From Lomentospora prolificans (lineage: Eukaryota; Ascomycota; Sordariomycetes; Microascales; Microascaceae): DNA of 64,000 nt. The stretch lies in NCBI GenBank assembly GCA_029532625.1, contig JARFXM010000002.1:124001-188000 (forward strand), given 5' to 3'. Both the position numbers and the translations under genes were made by a program. This document shows positions 36,334 to 47,808 of this stretch, piece by piece. Numbering within the stretch: position 1 is the first letter of the stretch; each line of letters begins with the position of its first letter. The notes under the pieces are model-generated. The model made no database searches. It was given only the letters and a program-made list of their open reading frames with translations, and had not been told where the DNA came from.

Positions 36334-37576
36334 GGTGAAGGCTCTTTGCTTGGGAGTTGTGAAGTGTGATTGATGAATCTGGAGTCCATTATATCGAACA
36401 ATCGACGATGATTTAACTGCTTCTTATATGCCCGGTTAGGAGTCGGCATCGGTGACTTCCCGATATGCTAGACATCGTATCAGCTTAACACCATGACAGA
36501 ACAATTGAAAGTTCTAAAAGTTGATTATCAACTTATCCGTCGTGGAAACTGTCCAAAGGCCTCAACGATACGACAATGGCCTTATCGGACGAGAGCCGTG
36601 AGGCAACAAACTCAACGGTGGCCGGGTCGAAAACTCTTATCAGTCGCCGAAATGCACGCTTACGCTCCGGGTTCCCCGCCGACAGCCTGGCTTGCCTTGT
36701 GCGGGACGAGGTAAATCCCAGAGCGAAAACCACGATGGCTGGAAAGTGGGGCCCGTTGCCGACGCTGCGCCCTTCCATTTGTCTCGTCTATCTTTCCATT
36801 GTCTTTCTGGTAAACATGCCAACTGTTCCTTTGCTGGGGAGGGGAAGCCTAGACCAAAAGAAACTAACAGGCCCTAGTTCGAAAACCGAGTTTTCCTCAC
36901 CCACTTTAAAGGACTGGTATTAGCGCTCGAACATGGGTTCTCCGCCCGATAAGGGAACCCGAAGAGGAATAGTTTGATGGTTTATGAATCCTCCACCTCG
37001 ATCTCGCGTGGCCACCCCACCATGACAGACTGACAGATTGGCTGGGCGTAGTGGAGTTGGCAAGGTCGGGGCCAACCAGAGTTACTGGTTCTTTCCGCAG
37101 GCCTCGCGAGGAACTTTTTCATCGGAGACTTCGGCTTTCGCGAATTCCCTGGGGAGCAACCCTTATCAATCCTCGCCAACCTTTTGGGAACCCTAGTCCA
37201 TGCAAGAATACGATTAGAAATGACTTCAGTTTTCTTTTTTCCCTTTTCCTTCTTATCGCTGTCATCGACGTCTTTAGGGCCTTGGCGTTGTCAAGGGTAG
37301 ACACTTGTAAGTTGCTCGAAGCGAGATACGAACGATAAGTGCAATTGTCTTGAACGTTTGCCTTTACAACTGTTGGACTATACTGCGAGCCAAGGAATGA
37401 GATCGCATCGCTGTCTTCAAAATGTTATATAAGAATAGATTCATCGACTGGTTTGCACTTCTTCCAGCTCTCCAGCATTCAAACCTCCCCTCTCCTGCGT
37501 CCTTGCCTTTCTGAACTATCGGCGTTGTTACAACAGGACTAAGAATCTCCAATAAATCTTAATCTTTTTAATCAAA
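36334..37576. promoter_or_regulatory. Divergent LAAO/RidA promoter with GATA cluster
   Basis: A 1243-base head-to-head region. GATAA/TTATC cores are at 36525, 36533, 36582, 36637 (CTTATCAG, a full CTGATAAG), 36948, 37163, 37253 and 37334. That is eight, against about 2.4 expected for random equal-base sequence. This matches AreA/NIT2 nitrogen-regulator sites. A TATA element (TATATAA, 37436-37442) lies about 135 bases before the RidA ATG, and a weaker TATAAT lies near 36388 for LAAO. Co-regulation is inferred. Confidence 0.6.
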
Positions 37577-38161
37577 ATGGGAATGCTACAGACAACCATC
37601 CTCTTCCTCGCGACGGTGGGATCTATCGCCGCCGCGCCATCTCCAGGACTGAGACGGAGATCCAAGTCACCAATCCAGCACCTTGGTAACCAAGGGTCCA
37701 TTCTATGTAAGTCATACCCTGCGTCATTTAATCGTTTTGGCTTTGACCTTCTGGTGGGGCCTCAACTAACCCTATCCTAGCTGGCGGTGTCGCTACTAAG
37801 GACCTAGTGTTTGTCAGCGGAACGACTCCGTCCATTAACGGCACTATTCCCGAGGGCATTGAGGCTCAGACGGTAAGTCGACCCGCCTTCCGGAATAAAG
37901 AGTTCCCTTGAGCTAATTGACGTTTAGGCTGCTGTGATAAACAACATTGCTGCTATTCTTGAAGAGGCAGGAACGTCGTGGGAAAATGCCCTTAAGACAA
38001 CCGTGTATCTTGCTTCTATGGATGACTACTCGGACATGAACAAGGTCTATGGCAGCCTGCTACCCAGCCCTAAGCCAGCGCGGACCACGATCCAGGCTGG
38101 TAAATTGCCTGGCAACTTTCTGGTTGAGATTGAGGCCGTTGCGGCTCTCCCGCATTGCTAG
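37577..38161 (+). CDS. RidA/YjgF-family imine deaminase with signal peptide (secreted)
   Basis: RidA proteins hydrolyse reactive enamines and imines from amino acids to keto acids and ammonia. Exons 37577-37706, 37781-37872 and 37928-38161 give 151 residues. Core motifs are complete: LVFVSGTTPSINGTI, QTAAVINNIAAILEEAG, NALKTTVYLASMDDYSDMN, the catalytic Arg in KPARTTIQAGKLPGN, and the Glu in VEIEAVAAL. The unusual part is the N-terminus, MGMLQTTILFLATVGSIAAAPSPG, a good signal peptide, then a basic LRRRSK stretch that may be a processing site. Known RidA proteins act in the cytosol or mitochondria. Its head-to-head partner is a secreted L-amino acid oxidase whose product is an imino acid, so an extracellular partnership is a reasonable inference. 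Confidence 0.9.
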
Positions 38162-40488
38162 AGGGGGAGCGTTAATATGATGATGTGCCATAGTTTAGAT
38201 ATGTCAATTGATGAATAATGTGTACAGCATAGGATATCTGCACTAGGCAACACTGAGCATAAAGATGACGTGCATGTCTAGTACATCTGACCCTTGAATG
38301 GTTTGTCCAAGATATTGTCGCGTACTACACTTAGCTGATGTCGTGAACTGATGGCACGCTGTTCCTGTTGAGCCCTGGCCTGGCACCTCATTGGGACCAC
38401 CACACGTGACGTTGTCGGTTTTGGCTCGCATGTGTGTGTCCTGGATTTTGTCGTTGTTTCCAATCCACAAGTTCCACAGCCAGGCTTGGCGCGCCATGTT
38501 TTGCAGCTGCATTGGTTGGTTACGATGTCTCGTTCAAGTTGGCTGCGCGTTGTGTGGAGGGCCGCTACACGAGAACGTCCATGTAGGCGATCGACAACGC
38601 CCATTCTGGCGTATAGACGGCGAGGACCAATCGAATGAAGACGCCGGGTTCCATGACGGGTAGTATTTCTATGTCGTCGTCCCTGAAAACCGACAACGTT
38701 CAAGAGGAGATGAAGGGAAGTGGAGAGCTCCGCTTGCATCTTCCGTATCTTGGCGTTGTCAAAATCGCTCGGTGGGATCATAATACCCATCGAAGAACAC
38801 CGCCTAGCACTGAGGCTTTCCGACAACTTCAGGCTTTCCACAGGAAGAGTTCTCCAAGATTTAGCGAGACCCTAGCCAACCCTTTCACGGATGCTTTTAG
38901 CGCTCATGATTCCGGCGGCCCCTACGGGCAAGCAGGGCAAGAAAAAATTGGCGGGTCATACCCGCGGTCTCTGGGTTCTCTAGAAGTCCGTCGGAATTGT
39001 AACCAACCGTGGACCGGCCGCTGGCAAGCGCTCCAAGAAGAGCAGAGCATAGTACGGGACACCGACTTCACCGACGACGGCATTCTTTTGCCGCCGTACC
39101 GAGCCCCTTTCTCCCCTGACACCCAGCGTTGATGACTGGGCCCTTTACGGAGTTGACACCGCGTTCTTGAATGATTCAATAAGAGGGTCAACCCATTTAG
39201 AGGATCCCGATGTGCCACAGTAATGGCGGTAGGGATGCCTGAAAGACCTGGCTTGATACAGCTAATAACGGCACTGCATCCGAGGAAAACATACAGCCTG
39301 GCTTGCCAGAACTGGCCGGGCGAGCCTCCCCAGCCTCGACACCGGACCGAGCCTCTGTATGTTGATTTGGAAAAGGTTAGCACCTTCCAGCACCCCGAAG
39401 ACTACACTTCGCAATACTTGAACCACATATATGCCATTCAGCGGGGGCTAATCGGTAGGAACTGAATTTGACCTATTTAAGGGGGTAATAACGCCCATTC
39501 CTTCTCCATGCCGTACCGAGCGTCCAAGTATGTATCCCGTTTCTCGCTCTTGATTCGACTCCATCGAGTTAGATTCGAAAGTGTCCAGAATCCTCAAATT
39601 GCGATGGGTTACCTTTTCCGTCCAATGCAACCCCTTGCGTCCGTAAAAGCAACGGGTTAATAGCCTGGGTCCGACCACGGCCAGGCAGTGAACGGGTGCT
39701 GCGATGAGACCTGCTGGAAAACGCCTCAAAAATTCTATGTCCGCGGCCACATATAGCTAGGCTCCTGAATATGTGAGCGGGGATGTAAGTGGTTTGATCT
39801 GAAGTCGGAAGGGATTTCACGCCTACAGCTTGACAATTTGGAATCGTGCTATATGAAATGACCCCTCATCAAATCCTTGGAATGCATAAGGATTCGGTCC
39901 GTTGGGGCCCACTTGGAATGCCGTGACATATGGCTGTGATGCGATCTTCCAATAGCCTTTGAAACTATTCGTTGAGGGCGGAGGCCAAGCCTTCGCGACG
40001 TGGTATTCATCTTCATTTTTCCAAGGCGTTACTGTTGTTTGCGAGAACCACAGTTGGCAGGTTCAGGTACAGCCCGATAAGCGGCATTGCAGCATATCCA
40101 CCATTCGGCGATCCGCACGCTGGAGTATAGTAATCATAACCCGCGGAAGGATCCAACTACGGCCGTAACATGGCGATCGAGATCGTAGTTCGGGACCGAA
40201 GAGCTGGTCGCGACAATACTGGTCTCTGCACCACGTCCTAGCAAACCTTTGCAACGAGGAATTCACCATGTGAGCAACCCCAATGGCATTGTTAAATGCC
40301 CATGGGTGGCTCTAATCGGTCGATACAGGGTCAGTCCAACGAATATAAATACCAGATGATCTCCTTCCTTGGATTGCTTCCCTCTGGACTATCATGAGCA
40401 GCAACTACCACTTGAAAGACCCAACTCATTAAATATCAGAAAAGACCACTCTATCAATACCTTTCATATCTCTTTAAATCTATCCATT
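38162..40488. other. Intergenic, 2.3 kb
   Basis: No gene that I can support. The minus strand between about 38840 and 38500 has two adjacent out-of-frame stretches with protein-like composition but no start, motif or consistent splice pattern. A TATA-like AATATAAATA lies near 40340-40350, about 140 bases before the small secreted protein gene. Confidence 0.4.
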
Positions 40489-40805
40489 ATGAAGCTCACC
40501 GCCGCTCTGATCACTCTATGCACTGCTGTGCTTTCAACCAACGCTGCTGCCGTTGCTACCGACGAACTTGCAGTGCTTGCACGAGTGTTCCAGAGGCCCG
40601 CCATTACCAAGCGCGACGACCCTTGCCTTACTCCTTGCTATGAGAAGATTGGCCATTACTGTCCCACTCCTGATGGCTGTGCCCTTCAATGGTGAGTTTT
40701 GGCCACACTAATATCTCAAATAAAGGCGCTTGACTGACAACATCGTATGGAAATAGCTGGGTTTGCTGCGAAGTCAAGCACTACGCCCCCAACTCCTGCG
40801 GTTAA
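40489..40805 (+). CDS. Small secreted cysteine-rich protein with Kex2 site
   Basis: Exons 40489-40691 and 40757-40805 give 83 residues. Residues 1 to about 20 are a signal peptide. A pro-segment ends in ITKR (about 40-43), a Kex2-type site, leaving a mature peptide of 40 residues starting DDPCLTPC. The mature part has eight cysteines (PC, PC, YC, GC, QC, VCC, SC), and the sixth and seventh are adjacent, suggesting four disulfides. The final three cysteines come from the second exon, so splicing is needed to complete the fold. I do not recognise a named family; it has the layout of secreted effector-like or antimicrobial-like fungal peptides, but no activity can be claimed. Confidence 0.82.
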
Positions 40806-43481
40806 TCTACATAAGATAGACCAATAGCTATCGAGAGGGCATGTGGCATGGGATGTGCGGCTACGGATTTAAGGGAGAAGGAACTGCTATCCTACGGTCA
40901 ACTGCACAGGGAAATGGCTCGGATGTCACATGTACTTAGATAGCTTTGTTCCGTCGCAAGGCGGTTCAATTAGGGCATAACAGGCTTTTACCAGCCGATC
41001 GATATTTTTTCCCTGTCTGCTGTCTGTTTTGTGGTAAACTCATACACCTCGCGATATTACTACTCGCCGCAAGTGGTAAGGTATGGGAACAGTCCAGCCG
41101 AGCGTGTGCCATTTACCATGTATTGTCTGTGCTGTCAACACCCAAGAAACGACGCCCGCTCTATAGGCTCAAGAACACACCCGACATCTATTACTCGGCC
41201 GAGCTTCACCTACTTGGCCTCCAAGTGCCGCTCTTCTTCGCTTACTGCCTCACAAGCCTCCCCCGCATTTTAGGCCATTGAGAGCCGCCGCCCTATGGCC
41301 CCGCACAACCCAGCGTCACTTTCAGCTGGCTATCCTAGCTTTCAGTGCCAACTTCAGAGCAAAATAAGCCATTTGATTCGGTCCCTCTATCTAGACTGAC
41401 CCCGTGAAGAGTGTAGGACGACACTATCCAAGTTCAGGAAGCACATATACCTGAAGCTATCCCATCGATAACAAGTTAGACTTTGATTTCTTTAGGCGTC
41501 AACTCAGTTGCCTTTCCACGCTGGTGATGCGGAGAGTAGGACCAGGATCGCTAAGCGCCCAGCTGCCAGGTTGTTTCCCTGCTTTACCCCAATTCGCTTA
41601 GTGCATCATCCTGGTGACAGTGCTACGGTGGCTGAAGTTGCATTTTCAATAGGTTTTGGGCTTTATCAGATCCGATAGTCATGGGCGAGAAGCTATAGAC
41701 CAAGTATTCATGGAGCCAGGTCGATACAGGCCCGACAACTGCTAAAATATTGGACGAGCGATGGTCTTTGCAACATCTATATACTCAAGGCTCGCCTTGA
41801 ATCCTCTCACCCTCATATCCCATACTCTGGGAAATCTAACGTCACATCTTCGCTTCCCATCGTTGTCCATAAAACGACTCTCGCCGCTTCTGCGCGCAAG
41901 CGAGCTTCAGGAACTGAGTGGGAAGATGACATGCGGCACCCAAGATTTATTACGCCCTACGATGCGGATACCGTGATTCCTTCGACGTTGTCGACTACAA
42001 AGAGCAACGTGATAGGATGACTGCACGCTCTAAAGTGCTAGGCTCGAGCATATCTCCCGAGAGAGCAATTGCAGGTCTGGAAAACTATGCGTGAGTCTGT
42101 GTGTCAAGCGCTCTCAGCATTTCAGGGCCCATTTTTCCTCTCGTACAGGCACGGATTGGTCGGAAGCACTCAACTAAACACTGATTGAGCCCGCCGCTTG
42201 GACTTCAAAACAATCAATATGAGTTTTACAAGGATTTCCCCTTAAAATTGCATTTACTATTCGTCAAGCCTGTGTACCTACCCCTTAAGTAGTCCATCTT
42301 GTCGCTCGAATGATGCCTGCCCATCCCTGCTGAGCTCCTATCTTTCGTCTGCCCTCTTACTCTGCAAATTTGAATCCGCTTCTACATCAGTTCTCAACAG
42401 CCAGGCGGATCCACAACCATGATGGCGCCAGAGTCCGAAAATCATATACCATCGCTTCCCAAGAGGAAGAAGAGACTCGCGTTCGCATCAACAAGATGAT
42501 CGATAAGCACAATGCTGACGCGAAGAAAGCGACGGGGGATTCTATCGCCATTTACAAGGGCATCTGGCTCGAACTTTGACAGCTTGCCGTTTGGTTGCCG
42601 GGACAAGATTACGCCAGACACGGTCCGCAGATCTCGCGGTCCTTGACCGAAAACGAGAGGAAGCTTGGCATGAATTGGAAGCACCCAAATGATCGAGGTG
42701 CCTCTCGAGAAAGCTAATTCAAGGACATCGGCTTGATATACAGAGCGGCAGAATGATATATATTTCGAGGTCAAGGGTACCTCAAGTGCGACAGTCATCA
42801 GTGGATAACCGGTGTAGAGCTTGCGCGGGAAGTCGACGGCCGGGTTGCGTATTCATCGCGCAATAAGCAAGGCCAGGCAAGGACTCCGAGGGAGAAATAT
42901 AGCAAGAACCTAGGAGCAGATCTTCCACCCTCCCTGGAAATTATGCAGCTTCCTATCAAGGCTGGAGGATACATATCCGGAGGGAAAGCCATAGTAATGG
43001 TCTTCTATACCTAAACCGAAGGATGTCTCATACCGTAGTGAAAATCCGGATGACCTCGCCTACAATGATCGTGGCGACTGGCAGGAAGCGTACTATCAGA
43101 AAATGGAAGAATTGATATCTCCTGTGTCTTTACAGCTTGGGGGATTACATACGGGTGCCAAATGAGAAAGCTGGCTGAAAGAGAGAGAAAGGATGTTCAA
43201 CACTAAAGGGCGTAACTAGGTCACCGTATGGATGCTTTGCGGTTGTTCTTTGCATCTCGCTCACCGAACTCGCCAGTCAAGTTGACATTGATCCGTCGAT
43301 AAAGATAAAAAGGCACGGACGCAGTGGAGCACACGCTGTAGTGGTTTCTGTGAGCGTTATCGCTGATGTTTCTACAGAGCGGCTAAGGAATTGCAGTAAC
43401 ATTCTCTGGTTACAGATGCCAGAGGGAAGGAAAAGAAGCAAATAGTTCTAAGTAACAGAGCCCGACAATCTACGTGTATTT
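40806..43481. other. Intergenic, 2.7 kb, possible gene remnants
   Basis: No intact gene. Around 41850-42090 the plus strand has short coding-like stretches in shifting frames (VHKTTLAAS, then SFDVVDYKEQRDRM), possibly a decayed gene, perhaps of BTB type for the first. Around 42370-42580 a frame without motifs is open for 69 codons. Nothing is firm enough to name. Confidence 0.35.
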
Positions 43482-45449
43482 CTATGGAATCAGTACCTGC
43501 ACCGTCTCGGCTACACTAGGAACTCCCGCAGGATTCATGGCAAAGAGCATCCAGTATCCTGGAAGAAGCTTTCCGGCATCATCTGGAGTAGAAAGTCTGT
43601 AAGTATTCCCATCAGAAGACCCCGAAAGCGGCACTCTGCGCTGATCCGTATTCACCCCGTGGGTTGCGGACCCGTACCGAACCAAGGCGAAGGTCGCTTC
43701 CGTATTGGTTTCAACTACCAGGTCATCGCCCGGACGAATAGAACGTGTTTCAACGGAGGTAATCACAGGCCTTTCAGCCTTAGACCCATCGCTGTTGAAG
43801 AGGTAAGGTGGCGACCAAATCTGGGCGTCGAAGTGGTTTTCCTTGCAGCCTTTCCCGCACAGCCCGCCGCCACCGCTAAGCACAGTTCCGTCTGCAAGCA
43901 AAAGGGCAATGCTGTGATAAACACGAGCTGCCGCAATTGGCGCCACAAGAGTAAACGAGTTGGTTTGAGGATCAAAGAGCTCGCAGGGCAGGGCAGCTGT
44001 CTCATCTTTGAATGGTTTCGCGTACGCCTGGCCTCCTACAACAAGAACCTTGCCGTCCGGGAGCACGACGGCGTTGCCGAAAGAACGTGCGTATGACATG
44101 TTCGGGAGCTTCGTGACTTGGGCTTGGGTGTTCGGATCGCCAATCTGGATGAGGTTGGCATGGTTTGTGGCGTCGGTATCTTCGTAGCTCGGGGCGCCGC
44201 CGGCAGTGAAAATCTTTCCTTCCGCAGCATCAAACATGGCAGCCATACCGCACATTGCGTGGTTGTCATCCGCCCGGAATCCCGCGTCGTTCACGGAGCC
44301 ATCGCCCTCGACGCTGTACCAGTGCATAGACTTGCTTGGACCGGCTTGAAAGATGGTATTATCCGACCACGCGAAGATCCAGCCATGGTTATCCGACCTC
44401 CATATACCGCCTGCATCCTCAGTTAACATTGGAGTAACGTCACACCCTGGAAGAGCCCTCCATTCCCTTCCGTCCCAAATCTCGCCGTTCTTGCCGCCTT
44501 TAGGACCGCTCCATGATCCGCCGATGACCCAGGTCCTGCCGTCGGCTAACAGTGTTTGGGCTTGATACCCACGGCCAATGGTCATATCCGGATAGCCACT
44601 CCATTGGTTGTTTTCTGGATTATAGACGCTGGTTCTCTTGTTATCGTTTCCGCCAGTGACGATTATAAGACCGTCAACATCCATGGAAATACCAGGGCAG
44701 AACATGTCATGATTTGTATTGGCAACAGTGCGTTGGGTGATGTCACCATTCACCGGATTCCATTCAATGGTTTCTGTTGAATCTGAGCCGTCCGGATAGT
44801 CGTCCGGTCGCGATGCCGACCAGAACACAAAGGTACCATCTCTGGCATGGGCTCCAGCAACCGGGACAATAGAAAAGTCAACCGTCACCTCCCATCGTCC
44901 CTCAGTTGCAGGATTGGGAGGCCTGAAGTCGTCCGGATTCAAATTCAAATCAGGCGAGTAAACGTATAAGTCGGCTACACTGGTCCAGGTGTGCCCTTGA
45001 TTTTGAGCCTCGCTCAGAGCGATGATTCTAACGTATCGGGCGACCTTGCTTGAGAAGAACGTCGTCTTGGTGGTCTTGTCGTCAAGGTACACCCCGTACG
45101 CGACAGGGTCCCCCCAGTTTTCCCCGTCGTCACTCAGGTGGATCTCATGATCACCAATGTTTCCGTTATTCACTCCATCCTGTCGTGGAACATATGAGAT
45201 GCCATTCACCACACGCCGTTGCCCTAGGTCCACCTCAATCCAATGAGGGAGGGGGCCATCTGGATCGTAGGGCGTGTGCCAAAAAGTACCCTGATCATCG
45301 TCGATAGCGTAGTGAGCTTCATTCCCGGGCTGTTCCGAGTCTGCCACAACAGTCCAGCCATCACGAGGTATCGAAGTAGCCCACGGATACGAATTTTGCG
45401 CCAAAGAGAGCTGTATAAGCGCTGCCGCGATCCAAATCTTGCACAACAT
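43482..45449 (-). CDS. Galactose oxidase (copper-radical oxidase, AA5-type) with N-terminal F5/8C domain
   Basis: Secreted enzyme oxidising primary alcohols such as C6 of galactose to aldehydes with H2O2 release. It has 655 residues in one exon. A signal peptide (about 1-17) precedes an F5/8 type C/CBM32 carbohydrate-binding domain (about 20-165), a seven-bladed Kelch region and a C-terminal Ig-like domain. All radical-site residues are visible: Cys251 in HDMFCPG, Tyr295 in GRGYQ, Trp313 in GGSWSG, axial Tyr511 and His512 in RVYHS, and His597 in YGSATHGVN. Spacings Cys-Tyr 44, Tyr-Trp 18 and His-His 85 equal those of the Fusarium enzyme (228/272/290/496/581). Trp at the stacking position favours true galactose oxidase over the alcohol-oxidase branch. 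Confidence 0.95.
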   Translation of the reverse strand: MLCKIWIAAALIQLSLAQNSYPWATSIPRDGWTVVADSEQPGNEAHYAIDDDQGTFWHTPYDPDGPLPHWIEVDLGQRRVVNGISYVPRQDGVNNGNIGDHEIHLSDDGENWGDPVAYGVYLDDKTTKTTFFSSKVARYVRIIALSEAQNQGHTWTSVADLYVYSPDLNLNPDDFRPPNPATEGRWEVTVDFSIVPVAGAHARDGTFVFWSASRPDDYPDGSDSTETIEWNPVNGDITQRTVANTNHDMFCPGISMDVDGLIIVTGGNDNKRTSVYNPENNQWSGYPDMTIGRGYQAQTLLADGRTWVIGGSWSGPKGGKNGEIWDGREWRALPGCDVTPMLTEDAGGIWRSDNHGWIFAWSDNTIFQAGPSKSMHWYSVEGDGSVNDAGFRADDNHAMCGMAAMFDAAEGKIFTAGGAPSYEDTDATNHANLIQIGDPNTQAQVTKLPNMSYARSFGNAVVLPDGKVLVVGGQAYAKPFKDETAALPCELFDPQTNSFTLVAPIAAARVYHSIALLLADGTVLSGGGGLCGKGCKENHFDAQIWSPPYLFNSDGSKAERPVITSVETRSIRPGDDLVVETNTEATFALVRYGSATHGVNTDQRRVPLSGSSDGNTYRLSTPDDAGKLLPGYWMLFAMNPAGVPSVAETVQVLIP

Positions 45450-46233
45450 CCTCGTTTAACTCTGCACACGAGACTGCCTCTCACGAAGGATGGAAGTGGT
45501 GGTGGGTGAAAAGGGATGGGGAGACGAAGAGAGGCTCCTTCGCCAAGGGGAGACAGCCCTCGCTCTAGCCCTGACTAGTTAAACGGCATCGCGACGAGCA
45601 AAGTGCAGACTCGTATCGTACCGTGTCTTACCCTCCACCGGAAGCTCGGCTCCATTCTGAAGAGGATTCGGCGGTTGGAGCCGCTCATCTGACGCCCCCT
45701 CACGTAGAGTCCGTATATTGCTACTCCCGGAAGGTTCGCCCAGCCAGAAAGAGCGCACGAGTCTCTCATCGTTACGGAAGTCTACGGAAAGGGGAAGACC
45801 CTAGGGGTACGAAGGGTCCCGAAAGGGGTTGTGCGGAATATGGTACGAGGGCAATATATTTCTAAATCTATTCATATCGTATAGCCGGGATGTTGGCGCT
45901 CCAAAGTCGCGGGATTACATCTTTTTCCACTCCTGCACGAGCGGTGGGATATAGGCGGCTTAATTAGACCCACTCAATTCCCCGGTCCTCCGGCGCCATA
46001 CATTGGACACCACGATCGCTCGGGCGGTATGATATTAAATAGGGTAAAATCGATAAGACCGGGTAAGGATGCCGGATGAAATATCGCGCAACACTTAAAA
46101 TTGAGCGCCGCAATCCTCGCGTGCCCGCGGCGAGACTCGTTTATGCGGGTTTTGGGGAGATAAGTCATTCTCTTGGGAGATTAGGAGACCAATGTGCGGA
46201 GGCGCTTGGCGCCATGGCTTCCCACATACAAAT
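45450..46233. other. Intergenic, galactose oxidase promoter
   Basis: About 780 bases between two minus-strand genes, holding the galactose oxidase promoter; no gene or repeat recognised. Confidence 0.45.
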
Positions 46234-47808
46234 CTAGAAGACCCTCCTCACTACCTCGGACGAGATGAGAAGCAAGACTGCGAGGAGGACGAACACATTG
46301 TTGCGATGAGCGTCACCTAAAAGGAAATCGCGAGTTAGTAATTAGACTAGGCATGGAAAATGCCAAAACACGGTAGCGCTGGATAGGAATATTTCATTTC
46401 GCTGAAGAACTTGCCTTCTTCGTCCAAGCTGTGTGTAATAACCACGAACAGATTGAGCGGTAGCCGCATGAGACTGTATGTACTACCGCGGATATCGTCG
46501 CTAATAACCTCGCTTTTCAAAAGGTTGATGGCGGGGAAATAGAGACCGATTGAGGCCTCGACAGCCACAAAGGCGTAGAACACAAACTTCTCCATGGCAA
46601 GCATCGAAGCAGAGCTCAGTCCCAGACTTGCCATAGCAAGCGCACACATGAGAACGAGCGCGGCACCTTGGAAGCTCGGGCGCCATAGGTTGAAGAGACA
46701 CGATCCAGCCATCATGGCGCACATAAAGCATGCAAAGATCAAGCCAAAGGGCAACTCTTCCGCCTTGCCTTGGCTATCTATGGCTGCCACACGGGCGTTG
46801 TTTAGGGCAGCCGACCAGAAGAAGACGAAAAGATACATGGAGCTCTCGAAGCAGGTCGTTGCGACTAGAACTGCCATAATCCGGCTATCAGATGTAATGG
46901 ACTTCAGCGCGTCTTTGAGGGAGCTGTTGTGGCTAGCCTTCGAACCATAATTTTCATCCTGCATCCCGCATCAGACAAGAACTAGGCAGCTTTTGGCATA
47001 TCCAAACGCCATAATAGATGTCAGACTTACCCATCGTTTATAGATCCAAATGATGGAAGCTAAAGAGCAAAGGACACCTCCCATAAACGGCCAAATCCGA
47101 CTTCCGAAGATTTGGACCAAGCCATCGCCTGCCACACCCATCGCAATGGCGATGATCGGGCTCATAATAGCCGCATAACTGAACACTGTCGAGAGCGACA
47201 GCGACGAGTTTGAAAGACCGCGAGAGTGGTACTCAGCCACCATCCACACATCAAATATGGAGAACAGGATGGTCGTGGCCACGCCTCCTGCAAGGCGACC
47301 GAAAAATAGAATGACAAGGTTGTCACTGAGCATGGCAAAACATGTGATGATGTACATTAGTCCGTAAATCAGGCAGGTCATCCGCCGGCCGAATCGGTCC
47401 GCAAGTCGGCCGACAAACGACGCGGATGCGGCTCCGCTAACGAACCCCGCGGCATACAGAGCTGCGACGAGCCTCTCGGGAAGCTGCTTGTCGTATTTGT
47501 ATATGGCATATATATGCGGTCCCTAATTCAATAATAAGCAGGTTGCCTCAGTAGATGCTATGCTGGTTGTGATATAAGCCCACCTGGATCCAATCGGCCG
47601 CGACGGCAAAAGCATAAGCGGGGAAGTAGTCGATGAAGAACTTGGTGATCTCCCGCTCTTGCAGGCAGGGAACAACTTCAGAGTCCTCGGAAGTCCTCTC
47701 CTCCTCGTACTGTTCATCTGAACTTTTGGCTCCGCGCTTGTAATAGCGATAGAGCAAGAAAGCGTTGACGACGGCAAAGCCGGCGAGGTTGAAAGCGTAG
47801 AAATCCAT
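46234..47808 (-). CDS. MFS protein of the MFSD5 / molybdate-anion transporter type
   Basis: Twelve-helix carrier of 447 residues. Exons in transcript order are 47808-47584, 47522-47031, 46958-46415 and 46316-46234. Family segments are DYFPAYAFAVAADWIQGPHIYAIY (across a splice), VAALYAAGFVSGAASASFVG, DRFGRR, and FESSMYLFVFFWSAAL. The C-terminal helix (NNVFVLLAVLLLISSEVV) is reached only through a GC-AG intron (donor GCAAGT at 46414); reading through instead gives an unrelated tail. MFSD5-type proteins include an algal molybdate transporter (MOT2), but the substrate in fungi is not established to my knowledge. The start is the first ATG; upstream frame begins with TTG only. Confidence 0.88.

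Noticed and set aside
38243..38841. Minus-strand coding-like stretches (around FDNAKIRKMQAELS and ILPVMEPGVFIRLVLAVY)
   Set aside because: They lie in different frames with no workable splice sites, start or family match; at most an old remnant.
41761..42095. Possible BTB-domain remnant on the plus strand
   Set aside because: Only a short VHKTTLAA-like string and a later unrelated-looking stretch in another frame; too little to call.
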